NCBI RefSeq assembly: GCF_002879885.1
Contig: NZ_PNYA01000002.1
Coordinates: 186,001 to 250,000, forward strand
Direction: 5' to 3'
Origin: Trinickia dabaoshanensis
Lineage (GTDB): Bacteria > Pseudomonadota > Gammaproteobacteria > Burkholderiales > Burkholderiaceae
DNA length: 64,000 nt
Every line of letters begins with the position of its first letter. Position 1 is the first letter of the stretch. The notes below the pieces were generated by a model. It was not told where the DNA came from. It ran no database searches and saw only the letters and a list, made by a program, of their open reading frames with translations. This document shows positions 8,992-19,488 of this stretch, one piece after another. Made by a program: the position numbers and the translations under genes.

Positions 8992-9252
8992 TTACTGCCA
9001 GCCGGGATGCGATGCGCGGTAGTAGTCCAATGCCGCGGCACGTTCGCGCTCGGCTTCGCGGGCCAACTGTTCGGCGCGTGCGAGGTGACCGCCGAATTGG
9101 CCGCCGTGTTCCGCTTGAATCACGTGCATTTCGTCGATTGCGCGCTGCAAGTCGTGCGTCGCAGCCATGGCTTTGTTGTGGAGCTCATCGGCAAACGCCG
9201 CATTGGCGACCAGAAGGGCGCAGGCAAGTACGGAAAGCGTCTTCATTTTCAT
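8992..9252 (-). CDS. Small secreted/periplasmic protein of unknown function
   Basis: An 86-residue protein. Residues 1-21 are a signal peptide (MKMKTLSVLACALLVANAAFA, cleavage expected after AFA), leaving a 65-residue mature chain rich in Ala, Glu, Arg and His with a heptad-like helical pattern (HLARAEQLAREAERERAAAL) and ending SHPGWQ. The mature chain has no cysteine. The start at 9252 has GGAGA upstream; a Met two codons later is equally possible. I do not recognise a named family. It lies convergent with proC and downstream of ubiA, separated from ubiA by a tandem repeat. Confidence 0.65.
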   Translation of the reverse strand: MKMKTLSVLACALLVANAAFADELHNKAMAATHDLQRAIDEMHVIQAEHGGQFGGHLARAEQLAREAERERAAALDYYRASHPGWQ

Positions 9253-9355
9253 AGGTAAGGTTCTCCGAAAAAAGGGTTGTGCCCTTGAGACGGATAACGC
9301 TTCTCGCGCTGGACGCGCGCACCGACGATCGCCACAAACGTGTAATTTTGCATTA

Positions 9356-9436
9356 CATGCCGCTGAAAAGCGCATGCCGCTGAAGGCGCATGCCGCTGAA
9401 AGTGCATGCCTTCGATAGCGCATGGCGCCGATAGCC
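9356..9436. repeat. Five tandem copies of a 16-17 bp unit
   Basis: Units begin at 9356, 9373, 9389, 9405 and 9421. The first three read CATGCCGCTGAA followed by a short variable end (AAGCG, GGCG, AGTG); the last two are degenerate (CATGCCTTCGATAGCG, CATGGCGCCGATAGCC). The array lies between ubiA and the small secreted protein gene and ends 5 bp before the ubiA stop. Confidence 0.85.
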
Positions 9437-9441
9437 GGACC

Positions 9442-10317
9442 TCAGAAATTCAACACAGCGTAGTGCGCGGCAATCCCCGCGAACAGCACGCCGCCTAACC
9501 AGTTGTTGTGGCGGAAGGCCGCGAAGCATGGCATCCGTTCGCGGTTTCGAATCAGGGTGTAGTGATAGAGCGTGCAACCGAGCGCGGCTGCCCAGCCTGC
9601 CCAATACAGCCAGCCGAAATGCAATGCGAGGCCGAGCGCGAGATAGATACCGAGCGTGAGCGCATAACAAAACATCACCGCCGCGACGTCGTAGCGGCCG
9701 AAGGTCAACGCCGACGTGCGGATGCCGATTTTGATGTCGTCGTCGCGATCGACCATCGCATATTCGGTGTCGTAGGCCACGGACCAAAACACGTTCGCCG
9801 CGAGCATGATCCACGCGATCGCCGGCACGTGGTCTTGCACGGCCGCGAATGCCATCGGAATCCCAAAGCCGAACGCAATGCCGAGATAGGCTTGCGGAAT
9901 CGCGAAGAATCGCTTCGTGAACGGATAGGTGCCCGCGACGAACAGCGCCGCCACCGACAACTCCTTGGTCAGCGCGTTCAGCGGCAAGATCAGCAGGAAC
10001 GATACGATCGACAAGCTCGCGGCAATCGCAAGCGCTTCCCATGCCCGGATCTTGCCCGAGGTCAGCGGACGCGATTCGGTGCGCTTGACGTAGCGGTCGA
10101 AGTCGCGATCGGCGTAGTCGTTGATCGCGCAGCCCGCCGAACGCATGAGCACGGTGCCGATCGTGAAGATGATCAGCAGCGAAACCGATGGCCGCCCGTT
10201 CGAGGCGATCCATAGCGCGTTCAGCGTGGGCCAGAGCAGCAGCAGGCTGCCGATCGGCTTGTCCATGCGGATCAAGCGCAGATAAAGCGGAAGGCGGGCG
10301 AAGATAGGGGCGTACAT
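9442..10317 (-). CDS. ubiA: 4-hydroxybenzoate octaprenyltransferase
   Basis: An integral-membrane prenyltransferase of about 291 residues. Both Asp-rich prenyl-diphosphate/Mg2+ motifs are present, NDYADRDFD near 70 and [12 protein letters not shown] near 190, with [18 protein letters not shown] at the N-terminus and eight or nine hydrophobic segments. It attaches the polyprenyl chain to 4-hydroxybenzoate in ubiquinone synthesis. The ATG at 10317 lacks a clear ribosome site, so the exact start is uncertain; the prenyltransferase domain begins at LRLIRMDKP. Confidence 0.95.
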   Translation of the reverse strand: MYAPIFARLPLYLRLIRMDKPIGSLLLLWPTLNALWIASNGRPSVSLLIIFTIGTVLMRSAGCAINDYADRDFDRYVKRTESRPLTSGKIRAWEALAIAASLSIVSFLLILPLNALTKELSVAALFVAGTYPFTKRFFAIPQAYLGIAFGFGIPMAFAAVQDHVPAIAWIMLAANVFWSVAYDTEYAMVDRDDDIKIGIRTSALTFGRYDVAAVMFCYALTLGIYLALGLALHFGWLYWAGWAAALGCTLYHYTLIRNRERMPCFAAFRHNNWLGGVLFAGIAAHYAVLNF

Positions 10318-10367
10318 AAGCAATGCGGCGCAAGCGAAAGACGAACGCCGTATTGTAGAGCCGAAAG

Positions 10368-10398
10368 ACAAAGGGCCTCCCGAATCACCGGGAGGCCC
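10368..10398 (-). terminator. Rho-independent terminator downstream of dps
   Basis: A perfect 10 bp stem (GGGCCTCCCG at 10373-10382 with CGGGAGGCCC at 10389-10398, loop AATCAC). Read on the minus strand it is followed by TTTGTCTTT. It lies between dps and ubiA, so the two are separate transcripts. Confidence 0.85.
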
Positions 10399-10456
10399 TC
10401 GCTAGCGCCGCGCGCGGCATGTGCGCCGCGCGGCACTCGCGCCCATCGAGCCAGCA

Positions 10457-10951
10457 TCAAGCCAGCATCGAGCGCAGCATCCAAGCCGTCTTTTCGTGTG
10501 TCTGCAGGCGTTGCGTCAACAGATCGGCCGTGGGCTGATCGTTCGCCGCGTCGGCAGCCGCGAAAATCTCGCGCGCCGTACGCGCAACGGCCTCTTGCCC
10601 TTGCACGAGCTGGCGAATCATCTCTTCGGCGGCGGGCACGCCGTCGGCCTCGGGGATCGAGGAGAGTTTCGCGAAGTCTTTGTAGCTGCCCGGCGCGTGG
10701 ACACCCAGCGCGCGAATACGCTCGGCGATCGCATCGACGGCCAGCGCGAGTTCGTTGTACTGGCCTTCGAACATCAAATGCAGCGTGTTGAACATCGGAC
10801 CCGTCACGTTCCAATGGAAGTTATGGGTCTTCAGATAGAGCGTGTAAGTATCGGCAAGCAGTCGCGACAGCCCGTCCGCGATCTTCTTGCGGTCCTTGTC
10901 GCTGATGCCGATGTCGATTTGCACTGCGGCTGCGGTATTTTTCTTTGCCAT
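10457..10951 (-). CDS. dps: Dps ferritin-like DNA-binding / iron-storage protein
   Basis: A 164-residue protein with the Dps ferroxidase signature [15 protein letters not shown] near 45 and the acidic partner helix [25 protein letters not shown] near 65. Dps dodecamers oxidise Fe(II) with H2O2, store iron and coat DNA under stress. The start [10 protein letters not shown] at 10951 is preceded by GGAAGGA; its lysines form the DNA-binding N-tail. It lies upstream of ubiA behind a terminator and downstream of the catalase, so peroxide defence genes cluster here. Confidence 0.95.
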   Translation of the reverse strand: MAKKNTAAAVQIDIGISDKDRKKIADGLSRLLADTYTLYLKTHNFHWNVTGPMFNTLHLMFEGQYNELALAVDAIAERIRALGVHAPGSYKDFAKLSSIPEADGVPAAEEMIRQLVQGQEAVARTAREIFAAADAANDQPTADLLTQRLQTHEKTAWMLRSMLA

Positions 10952-11164
10952 GGCGAGTCCTTCCAAGAATGAAACGGCCGAACCTGTCGGCAGCGGTCGC
11001 GCTAACATCGGAGCGAACGGAGCCGACGCAATTCAGTAGGGGACGAACGACCGCCAGTGTAGCCCACGCAAGTGAAACGGTGCCACTTGCACGGTGCCGC
11101 ACCTACCGAGTGCACCGCGCCGGGCCCGGCGGACCGCCGGCGCGAGCACGATCCTCACCTCACA

Positions 11165-12619
11165 TCACTTCGCGCGCGCCGCCCGGCGGCGCTCGATCGC
11201 GGCCGCGACGCCGTCGCCGTAGGCAGCATCGGCTCGGCCGAAGTGCTCGAGCGCACGGGCGACGATGTCCTCGGGCACGCCTTCGATATGACGCGCGATG
11301 TTCTCGAACAGCCGTTGCCGTTCGCCTTCGCCGAGCAGGCGAACGAGTGCGCCGGGCTGGCTGTAGTAATCGTCGTCCTCGCGATGATCGTAGCGGTCGA
11401 TCGTGCCCGCAGCGAGCGGCGGCTCGGCCGCGCTGCGATCCTGCGCGAACGTGCCGAAGCGGTTCGGCTCGTAGTTCGGCGCGCCGCCGAGGTTGCCGTC
11501 GGTCCGCATCGCGCCGTCGCGATGAAACGCCTGATGGAACGGGCATTTGGGCGCATTCACCGGAATCTGATGATGATTGACGCCGAGCCGGTAACGCTGC
11601 GCATCGCCGTATGAGAAGAGCCGTCCTTGCAACAAGCGATCGGGCGAGAAGCCGATGCCGGGCACGACATTGGCCGGCGTGAAGGCTGCCTGCTCGACGT
11701 CGGAGAAATAGTTGCCCGCGTTCCGGTTCAACTCGATCACGCCGACGTCGATCAGCGGATAGTCCTTATGCGGCCATACCTTCGTAATATCGAACGGGTT
11801 GTACGGCACGTTGGCGGCATCGGCTTCCGGCATTACTTGAATGCGGAAATACCACTTCGGGAAGTCGCCCGCTTCGATACTCTCGATCAAGTCGCGCTGC
11901 GCGCTTTCGCGATCGCCGGCGATCACTTGCGCGGCTTGTTCATCCGTATAGTTTTCGACGCCCTGTGCCGACTTGAAGTGAAATTTGACCCAGAACCGTT
12001 CGCCCCCTTCGTTCACGAACGAGAACGTGTGCGAACCGAAACCGTGCTGCTGGCGGTAGTTGCGCGGAATCCCGCGGTCGCTCATGAGAATCGTGACTTG
12101 GTGCAGCGATTCCGGATGGCGCGTCCAAAAATCCCACGCCGCGATATTGCTGCGCAAGTTCGTGTACGGGTCGCGCTTTTGGGAATGGATGAAATCCGGG
12201 AACTTGAGCGGATCGCGAACGAAAAACACAGGCGTGTTGTTGCCGACGACATCCCAGTTGCCCTCCTCCGTATAGAACTTGATCGAGAAGCCGCGCACGT
12301 CGCGTTCCGCGTCGGCCGCGCCGCGCTCGCCCGCCACCGTCGAGAAGCGGATGAAGAGCGGCGTTTCCTTGCCCACTTCGCTGAACAACTTCGCCTTCGT
12401 GTACTTCGAGATGTCGTGCGTGACGACGAAACGGCCGAACGCGCCCGATCCCTTCGCGTGCACGCGGCGCTCGGGAATGACCTCACGATCGAAATGCGCG
12501 AGCTTTTCGAGCAGCCAGACGTCTTGAAGGGCGATCGGGCCGCGCGCGCCGGCCGTCAACGAGTTTTGGTTGTCGGCGACAGGTGCGCCGGCGGCGGTCG
12601 TCAGTTTGCGGTCGGTCAT
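11165..12619 (-). CDS. katA: Haem catalase (small-subunit monofunctional)
   Basis: A 484-residue monofunctional catalase, the length of clade 3 small-subunit enzymes. Catalytic His54 is in [12 protein letters not shown], catalytic Asn near 127 in [10 protein letters not shown], and the haem-ligating Tyr near 340 in [14 protein letters not shown]. It dismutates H2O2 to water and O2 in the cytosol; no signal peptide is seen. The C-terminal tail is basic (ERRRAARAK). OxyR is encoded upstream on the same strand and OxyR-like sequence lies between them. The katA symbol is by family resemblance. Confidence 0.95.
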   Translation of the reverse strand: MTDRKLTTAAGAPVADNQNSLTAGARGPIALQDVWLLEKLAHFDREVIPERRVHAKGSGAFGRFVVTHDISKYTKAKLFSEVGKETPLFIRFSTVAGERGAADAERDVRGFSIKFYTEEGNWDVVGNNTPVFFVRDPLKFPDFIHSQKRDPYTNLRSNIAAWDFWTRHPESLHQVTILMSDRGIPRNYRQQHGFGSHTFSFVNEGGERFWVKFHFKSAQGVENYTDEQAAQVIAGDRESAQRDLIESIEAGDFPKWYFRIQVMPEADAANVPYNPFDITKVWPHKDYPLIDVGVIELNRNAGNYFSDVEQAAFTPANVVPGIGFSPDRLLQGRLFSYGDAQRYRLGVNHHQIPVNAPKCPFHQAFHRDGAMRTDGNLGGAPNYEPNRFGTFAQDRSAAEPPLAAGTIDRYDHREDDDYYSQPGALVRLLGEGERQRLFENIARHIEGVPEDIVARALEHFGRADAAYGDGVAAAIERRRAARAK

Positions 12620-12729
12620 CGTGTGATCCTCAAAGGGAAGAATCGTTTATCGGTTGTTGTGATCGGCTCGGTCGTGCCACGGCATCGATGCGGCAATCCG
12701 AGCGCGGAAATGCGGTTGGACCGAGCCGC

Positions 12730-12861
12730 TCAGGCGGCGAGCGCGCGATCCGCGAGCAAGGAGAAGACAGCGTTGCGCGAGCGGCGCAGCACGGCAGCCA
12801 GCCGCCCACTTGCGCGTGGCCGCGACGGCGAGGAAACGACTCGGGCGATGAGTTGGGACAT
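12730..12861 (-). CDS. Possible 43-residue small protein between oxyR and catalase
   Basis: A 43-codon frame starting MSQLIARVVSSPSRPRASGR and ending LLADRALAA. Its ATG (12861) has GGAG seven bases upstream. The product would be basic, with an amphipathic C-terminal half (AVLRRSRNAVFSLLADRAL), no cysteine and no signal peptide. It lies about 110 bp before the catalase start and just downstream of a candidate OxyR operator, so it would be on the catalase leader. Coding status is unproven; it could instead be leader sequence. Confidence 0.45.
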   Translation of the reverse strand: MSQLIARVVSSPSRPRASGRLAAVLRRSRNAVFSLLADRALAA

Positions 12862-12926
12862 GACTTTCTCCAGGTTGGGCGCGATCGTGCAATCGGCGCG
12901 ATCCATGGAGAGAAGGATAAAGAAAG

Positions 12927-12968
12927 CTATCGAATAACTGTATTTAATTGTTTTTATCTATTCGATAG
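12927..12968 (-). promoter_or_regulatory. Inverted repeat with OxyR-like half-site upstream of the catalase
   Basis: CTATCGAATA (12927-12936) and its exact complement TATTCGATAG (12959-12968) flank a 22 bp AT-rich core. Read on the minus strand the segment contains ATAG, seven bases, CAAT, one mismatch from the ATAG-N7-CTAT OxyR half-site. A TATCCT at 12914-12919 could be the -10. Its position before the small ORF and catalase fits peroxide induction. Confidence 0.5.
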
Positions 12969-12997
12969 CCCCCGCCGAGGTGAGCCCTCGGCGGGGG
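12969..12997 (-). terminator. Hairpin after oxyR
   Basis: A 12 bp perfect stem (CCCCCGCCGAGG with CCTCGGCGGGGG) with loop TGAGC starts 9 bp beyond the oxyR stop codon. No good U-run follows on the minus strand, so it is a stable stem that may stop or slow transcription and not a textbook terminator. Confidence 0.5.
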
Positions 12998-13005
12998 AGC
13001 CAAGC

Positions 13006-13965
13006 TCAGTTGACGACGGCCGGCATGTCGAGCTTGCTGACGCCGGGCAGCTCGCAAGAGCCGATCGCCTCGCTGATGGCATCGATAGCCGGCATGCGCG
13101 TAAAGCTCTTGCGCCAAGCCAGCACCACGCGGCGGTCCGGCACGGGCTCCTCGAACGGCACATAGCTGAGCAACCCCGCGTCGGGCCCGCCCGCGTGCGC
13201 CCGCACCTCGGGCACCGACATCCGCGGCAGCACGGTGATGCCCACGCCGCTCGCCACCATATGCCGAATCGTCTCCAGCGAGGAGCCTTCGAACGTCTTT
13301 TGGATACCGTCCGCCGTCTGCGAAAACCGCATCAATTCGGGACATACGCCTAGCACATGATCGCGGAAGCAATGGCCGTTGCCGAGCAGCAGCATCGTTT
13401 CTTGCTTCAGATCGTTCGCATCGATCTTCTTGCGCGACTCCCATGCGTGCCCTGCCGGCAAAGCCACGACGAACGGTTCGTCGTAAAGCGGGCGCACCAT
13501 CAGCCCCGTTTCCGGGAACGGCAAGGCCATGATGGCGACGTCGATCTCACCTTGCTTGAGCAGCTCGATGAGCTTGAGCGTGTAATTCTCCTGCAGCATC
13601 AGCGGCATCTGCGGCACGGCTCTGATCATCTGCTTGACGAGCGTCGGCAGCAGATACGGCCCGATCGTATAGATCACCCCCAAACGCAGCGGCCCCACGA
13701 GCGGATCCTTGCCTTGCTTCGCGATTTCCTTGATGGCCAGCGTCTGCTCGAGCACGCGCTGCGCCTGCGTGACGATCTGTTCGCCGATCGGCGTCACGCT
13801 CACTTCGCTCGTGCCGCGCTCGAAAATCTGCACGTTCAGTTCGTCCTCGAGCTTCTTGATCGCAACCGACAAGGTGGGCTGGCTGACGAAGCACGCCTCG
13901 GCGGCGCGGCCGAAATGCCGCTCGCGCGCAACCGCGACGATGTATTTCAGTTCAGTGAGCGTCAT
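13006..13965 (-). CDS. oxyR: Peroxide-responsive LysR-family regulator OxyR
   Basis: A 319-residue LysR-type regulator with an N-terminal winged HTH (MTLTELKYIVAVARERHFGRAAEACFVSQPTLS) and a periplasmic-binding-fold sensor. The two redox cysteines, Cys199 and Cys208 in GHCFRDHVLGVC, sit at exactly the E. coli positions; they form the H2O2-induced disulfide. The protein should control the adjacent catalase and probably dps. It diverges from nothing: recG follows upstream on the same strand, with a 133 bp gap carrying an OxyR-like site. Confidence 0.96.
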   Translation of the reverse strand: MTLTELKYIVAVARERHFGRAAEACFVSQPTLSVAIKKLEDELNVQIFERGTSEVSVTPIGEQIVTQAQRVLEQTLAIKEIAKQGKDPLVGPLRLGVIYTIGPYLLPTLVKQMIRAVPQMPLMLQENYTLKLIELLKQGEIDVAIMALPFPETGLMVRPLYDEPFVVALPAGHAWESRKKIDANDLKQETMLLLGNGHCFRDHVLGVCPELMRFSQTADGIQKTFEGSSLETIRHMVASGVGITVLPRMSVPEVRAHAGGPDAGLLSYVPFEEPVPDRRVVLAWRKSFTRMPAIDAISEAIGSCELPGVSKLDMPAVVN

Positions 13966-13992
13966 TGGGGGACCAATCAGGACATTGAAATC

Positions 13993-14009
13993 GATAGGTT
14001 TATCTTATA
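13993..14009 (-). promoter_or_regulatory. OxyR-like site upstream of oxyR
   Basis: GATAGGTTTATCTTAT contains ATAG-N7-TTAT, one mismatch from the OxyR half-site ATAG-N7-CTAT, and matches the GATAGGTT arm of the described OxyR core. It lies 28 bp upstream of the oxyR start, a usual place for LysR autoregulation. Confidence 0.5.
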
Positions 14010-14098
14010 CACCCACGAAAGCAATTCGCCAACTGGGCTGCGTGTCCTGGCCCGCATGCCGGCTCGGATCGCCCGTTCGGAACATCGGCCGTCGCCGT

Positions 14099-16357
14099 TT
14101 ACGCCTTCAAGAATTGCTCGCGCCCACCGAGCCAACGCGCCAAATGCTGAAGGACGACGTCCGGGTACTCGGCGATGAGCCGCGCCGCGGCTTCGCGTGC
14201 CGGTTCGATCAGCCAGGCGTCGTTTTCCAAACTGGCGAAGCGCAGCATCGCCGCTCCGGACTGCCGCGCGCCCAGAAATTCACCGGGGCCGCGAATGTCG
14301 AGATCGCGCCGGGCGATCTCGAACCCATCCGTGGTCTCGCGCATCGTTTTCAGACGTTCGCGCGCCGTCAGCGAAAGCGGGTTGCTGTAGAGCAGCACGC
14401 AGATGGAGGCGGCGCTGCCGCGCCCCACGCGCCCGCGCAACTGATGCAACTGCGCGAGTCCGAAGCGTTCGGCATGCTCGATCACCATCAGCGAGGCGTT
14501 CGGCACGTCCACGCCCACCTCGATGACGGTGGTGGCCACGAGCAGTTGCACGTCGTTGCGCGAGAACGCATCCATGACGGCGGCCTTCTCGGCCGGCGGC
14601 AAGCGCCCATGCACGAGGCCCACGCGCAGCTCCGGCAGCGCCTGGGCAAGCGTTTCATAGGTCTCGATCGCGGTTTGCAACTGCAAGGTCTCGCTTTCCT
14701 CGATCAGCGGGCAGACCCAATACACCTGCCGGCCCGTGAGCGCGGCTTCGCGCACGCGGGCGATGACCTCGTCGCGACGCGCGTCGGAAATCAGCTTCGT
14801 GACGATGGGGGTGCGCCCCGGGGGCAATTCGTCGATCGTCGAGACGTCGAGATCGGCGTAATAAGTCATCGCGAGCGTGCGCGGAATCGGCGTGGCCGAC
14901 ATCATCAGTTGATGCGGCTGGAACGGCGCACCGCCCTCGGCCGCGCGGTCGGCCTTGGCGCGCAACGCCAGCCGCTGCGCGACGCCGAATCGATGCTGCT
15001 CGTCGACGATGACCAGCCCGAGACGCGCGAATTGCACCGTGTCCTGAATGATCGCGTGCGTGCCGATCACGAGTTGAGCCGCCCCGCTCGCCGCCGCTTC
15101 CACGGCCGCGCGCTTTTCCTTCGCTTTCAAACTGCCCGCGAGCCAGGCCACGGTGACCCCGAGCGGCTCGAGCCAGCCGCGCAGCTTGCGCGCATGCTGC
15201 TCGGCGAGGATTTCCGTGGGCGCCATCATCGCCGCCTGGTAGCCGCAGTCGATCGCTTGCGCGGCCGCCAACGCGGCCACGACGGTTTTGCCGCTGCCCA
15301 CGTCACCTTGCAATAGTCGTTGCATCGGATGGGGCGCGCCGAGATCCGCCTCGATCTCGGCGACGACGCGCGCCTGCGCGCCCGTCAGTTGGAACGGCAA
15401 GGCCGCCGACAAACGCTCGACGAGCGTATGCGCCCCCGCGCCGCGCGGCATCGAGGGCGCCGAGCGCGCACGCCGCTCCTCGTGGGCGCGTTTGAGCGAA
15501 AGCTGCTGGGCGAGCAATTCGTCGAACTTGATGCGGGTCCAGGCGGGGTGCGTGCCGTCGATCAATGCCGATTCGTCGGCGCCCGCGCTCGGGTGATGGA
15601 GCACACGCACGGCCTGCGCGAGCGGCGGCAAATCGAGCGGCCGGCAATACGCGTCGGCCACGGGCGCGGGCAAGATCTCCGGCAGCGGCGTGCGAGCCAG
15701 CGCGTTGTCGATGGCTTTGCGCAAGTACGCCTGCGATACGCCCGCCGTACTCGGATAGACGGGCGTCAACGCTTGCGGCAACGGCGTATCGTCATCGACG
15801 GGCCGCACGGCCGGATGCACCATCTCCAAGCCGAAAAAGCCCCCGCGGACGTCGCCGCGCACGCGCAAGCGCACGCCGAGCGCCATCTGCTTCACCTGCG
15901 AGCCGTAGAAGTTCAGAAAACGCAGCGAGAGCTCGTCCCCGTGCGCGTCGCGCAGCTTAACGACGAGTTGCCGGCGCGGCCGGTAGGCGATCTCGTTGTC
16001 GACGACGATACCTTCGGTCTGCGCCGTCTCGCCGGGCAGCAACTCGCCGATCGGCGTGAGCGTCGTTTCGTCTTCGTAGCGCATCGGCAGATGCAAGACG
16101 AGATCGATGTCGCGCGTGAGGCCGAGCTTGGCCAGCTTGTCGGCCGTTTTCACGGGCTTGGCCGCCGGTTTATCGGCCGCCGGCCTTTTACGCCGCGTCG
16201 CGGCGCCGCCCGTCGCGGGCTCCGCCTGGGCTGCGTCGCCGCCGTCGCCCGCATCGAGCGAGCGCGCGGCGGACGCGGCTTTACGCCGCCTTCCCGCGGG
16301 TGCGAGCGGCGCGGGATCGTCGGCGGGATCGGTCGGACGCACTGGGGGCAACGGCAT
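14099..16357 (-). CDS. recG: ATP-dependent DNA helicase RecG
   Basis: A 752-residue RecG with an N-terminal wedge/OB domain, then a superfamily 2 helicase core: Walker A GDVGSGKT, motif II DEQH in [26 protein letters not shown] and GRVGRG. RecG remodels stalled forks and Holliday junctions. The first 70 residues are an Ala/Pro/Arg-rich, low-complexity extension. AGAGGA abuts the ATG at 16357 directly, which is too close; a TTG two codons in would be better spaced, so the true start may be 6 bases later. Confidence 0.96.
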   Translation of the reverse strand: MPLPPVRPTDPADDPAPLAPAGRRRKAASAARSLDAGDGGDAAQAEPATGGAATRRKRPAADKPAAKPVKTADKLAKLGLTRDIDLVLHLPMRYEDETTLTPIGELLPGETAQTEGIVVDNEIAYRPRRQLVVKLRDAHGDELSLRFLNFYGSQVKQMALGVRLRVRGDVRGGFFGLEMVHPAVRPVDDDTPLPQALTPVYPSTAGVSQAYLRKAIDNALARTPLPEILPAPVADAYCRPLDLPPLAQAVRVLHHPSAGADESALIDGTHPAWTRIKFDELLAQQLSLKRAHEERRARSAPSMPRGAGAHTLVERLSAALPFQLTGAQARVVAEIEADLGAPHPMQRLLQGDVGSGKTVVAALAAAQAIDCGYQAAMMAPTEILAEQHARKLRGWLEPLGVTVAWLAGSLKAKEKRAAVEAAASGAAQLVIGTHAIIQDTVQFARLGLVIVDEQHRFGVAQRLALRAKADRAAEGGAPFQPHQLMMSATPIPRTLAMTYYADLDVSTIDELPPGRTPIVTKLISDARRDEVIARVREAALTGRQVYWVCPLIEESETLQLQTAIETYETLAQALPELRVGLVHGRLPPAEKAAVMDAFSRNDVQLLVATTVIEVGVDVPNASLMVIEHAERFGLAQLHQLRGRVGRGSAASICVLLYSNPLSLTARERLKTMRETTDGFEIARRDLDIRGPGEFLGARQSGAAMLRFASLENDAWLIEPAREAAARLIAEYPDVVLQHLARWLGGREQFLKA

Positions 16358-16486
16358 TCCTCTGCTGGCAAGTACAATAACGGTTTATTTTCCACGAACG
16401 GCATGCGGGGCCGGTCAGGCATCGCGCTTCGCGATCATAGCGGCTCGCGGGCCGCCCTGACGATCCCCCTCGCCGATCAACGCAGC

Positions 16487-17536
16487 ATGTTCACGCTTTC
16501 CGATTTCGATTTCAATCTGCCACCCGAGTTGATCGCGCAAACGGCGCTGCCCGAACGCAGCGCGAGCCGCCTGCTCGAAGTCGATACGAGCGCCGCGCCC
16601 GCGCGCCTCGTCGACCGGCGTTTCGCCGAGCTACCCGAGTGCCTGGCACCCGGCGATCTGCTCGTCTTCAACGATACCAAAGTGCTCAAAGCGCGCTTCT
16701 TCGGCCAAAAGGCGAGCGGGGGCAAGATCGAGGTACTCATCGAGCGGCTCACGGGCGCGCGCACCGCGCTCGCGCAGATTCGCGCGAGCAAGAGTCCGGC
16801 CCCGGGCACCGTACTCACGCTCGCCGACGCGTTCGACGTGACCGTCGGCGAGCGCGTGGAGCCGTTCTACACGCTGCACTTTCCCGACGAGTGCCTCACG
16901 CTGATCGAGCGTTATGGCCGGCTGCCGCTGCCACCCTATATCGAGCACGATCCCGACGCGGCCGACGAAACGCGCTATCAAACGGTCTTTGCGCGCAATC
17001 CGGGCGCCGTTGCCGCACCCACGGCCGGTCTGCATTTCGACGAAGCGGTGCTCGCGCGGCTCGAGGCACGCGGCATCGAGAGCGCGACGCTGACGCTGCA
17101 CGTCGGCGCGGGCACGTTCCAGCCCGTGCGCGTCGAGAACATCGCCGAGCACAAGATGCACAGCGAGTGGTATCAACTGCCGCAAACGCTCGTCGATAAA
17201 ATCGCCGCCACGCGCGCGCGCGCAGGACGCGTCGTGGCCGTCGGCACGACGTCGATGCGGGCGCTGGAGGCGGCCGCGCGCGACGCCGCCGCCGCGGGCC
17301 GTCCGCTCGCGGCCACCTCGGCGGAAACGGATATATTCATCACCCCGGGCTATCGTTTTCGCATCGTCGACCGGCTCGTGACGAACTTTCACCTGCCGAA
17401 ATCGACGCTGCTCATGCTCGTGAGCGCATTCGCCGGGGTGGATGCGATCCGCGACGCCTACCGGCACGCGATCGAGGAGCGCTATCGTTTCTTCAGCTAC
17501 GGCGACGCGATGTTGCTGACGAGAGCCGAGAGTTAG
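16487..17536 (+). CDS. queA: S-adenosylmethionine:tRNA ribosyltransferase-isomerase
   Basis: A 349-residue QueA with the signatures [12 protein letters not shown] near 60, AAPTAGLHF near 175, GAGTFQPVR near 205, and [16 protein letters not shown] near 305. It transfers and isomerises the ribosyl group of SAM onto preQ1 in tRNA to give epoxyqueuosine. The ATG at 16487 was chosen because the family begins directly at [12 protein letters not shown]; no strong ribosome site precedes it. It diverges from recG and precedes tgt, the preceding enzyme in the queuosine pathway. Confidence 0.96.
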   Translation: MFTLSDFDFNLPPELIAQTALPERSASRLLEVDTSAAPARLVDRRFAELPECLAPGDLLVFNDTKVLKARFFGQKASGGKIEVLIERLTGARTALAQIRASKSPAPGTVLTLADAFDVTVGERVEPFYTLHFPDECLTLIERYGRLPLPPYIEHDPDAADETRYQTVFARNPGAVAAPTAGLHFDEAVLARLEARGIESATLTLHVGAGTFQPVRVENIAEHKMHSEWYQLPQTLVDKIAATRARAGRVVAVGTTSMRALEAAARDAAAAGRPLAATSAETDIFITPGYRFRIVDRLVTNFHLPKSTLLMLVSAFAGVDAIRDAYRHAIEERYRFFSYGDAMLLTRAES

Positions 17537-17566
17537 CATCGCGCCCGGAGCGCGCCCATTTTTCAT

Positions 17567-18869
<1,303 letters not shown>

Positions 18870-19036
18870 CGCGCGCGGCGGCATCGTGGGCGGCCCGCGC
18901 CCGCGCTGGCGCCAATGGACCGGGGCCGGCGGGTGAGGAAACCACCCAGCCGGCGCGCCGGGCGCCGGTGGTAAAATACGCGGCTATTTTTCGATCGCCT
19001 TCGATCGTTCAGATCGTCATTTATGGAGAAACCAAC

Positions 19037-19366
19037 GTGTCGCTGATTTCCAACGCATTCGCGCAAGGCGCAGCCGGCGGCGGCGCCGAGTCGAATCTGA
19101 TGAGCTTTTTGCCGCTCATCCTTATGTTCGCGGTGCTGTATTTCATCATGATTCGTCCGCAGATGAAGCGCCAAAAGGAGCATCGCAGCATGCTCGCAGC
19201 GATGGCCAAGGGCGATGAAGTCGTGACCAACGGCGGCATGGTCGGCAAGATCACGAAAGTCGGCGAAGCCTACGTCGGCATCGAAATCGCCGAAGGCACG
19301 GAAATCACCGTGCAAAAGGGCGCCGTCACGACGATCCTTCCGAAAGGCACGATCAAATCGCTCTGA
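19037..19366 (+). CDS. yajC: Preprotein translocase accessory subunit YajC
   Basis: A 109-residue protein with one transmembrane helix (LPLILMFAVLYFIMI, about residues 22-40) followed by RPQMKRQKEHRSML and a small cytoplasmic beta domain (GDEVVTNGGMVGKITKV). YajC associates with SecDF at the inner membrane. The start is a GTG at 19037, with GGAG nine bases upstream; a longer reading frame upstream has no ribosome site. Order tgt-yajC-secD-secF is the conserved proteobacterial one. Confidence 0.94.
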   Translation: MSLISNAFAQGAAGGGAESNLMSFLPLILMFAVLYFIMIRPQMKRQKEHRSMLAAMAKGDEVVTNGGMVGKITKVGEAYVGIEIAEGTEITVQKGAVTTILPKGTIKSL

Positions 19367-19488
19367 CGCGGCCAGCAAGCTGCCGTGCCCGGCCCAAGGC
19401 GGCGCGGCGCGCCTAGCGCGTCACGCTCCGTCGGCAGCCCGGTAGCCGCAGGCCACGCCCCACGCCAACCCACCCGTTCGGCTCCCCC

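Noticed and set aside
10407-10434. GC-only hairpin (GCCGCGCGCGGC ... GCCGCGCGGC) beyond dps.
   Set aside because: Simple CG-rich palindromic composition, no T-run; a proper terminator lies next to it at 10368-10398.
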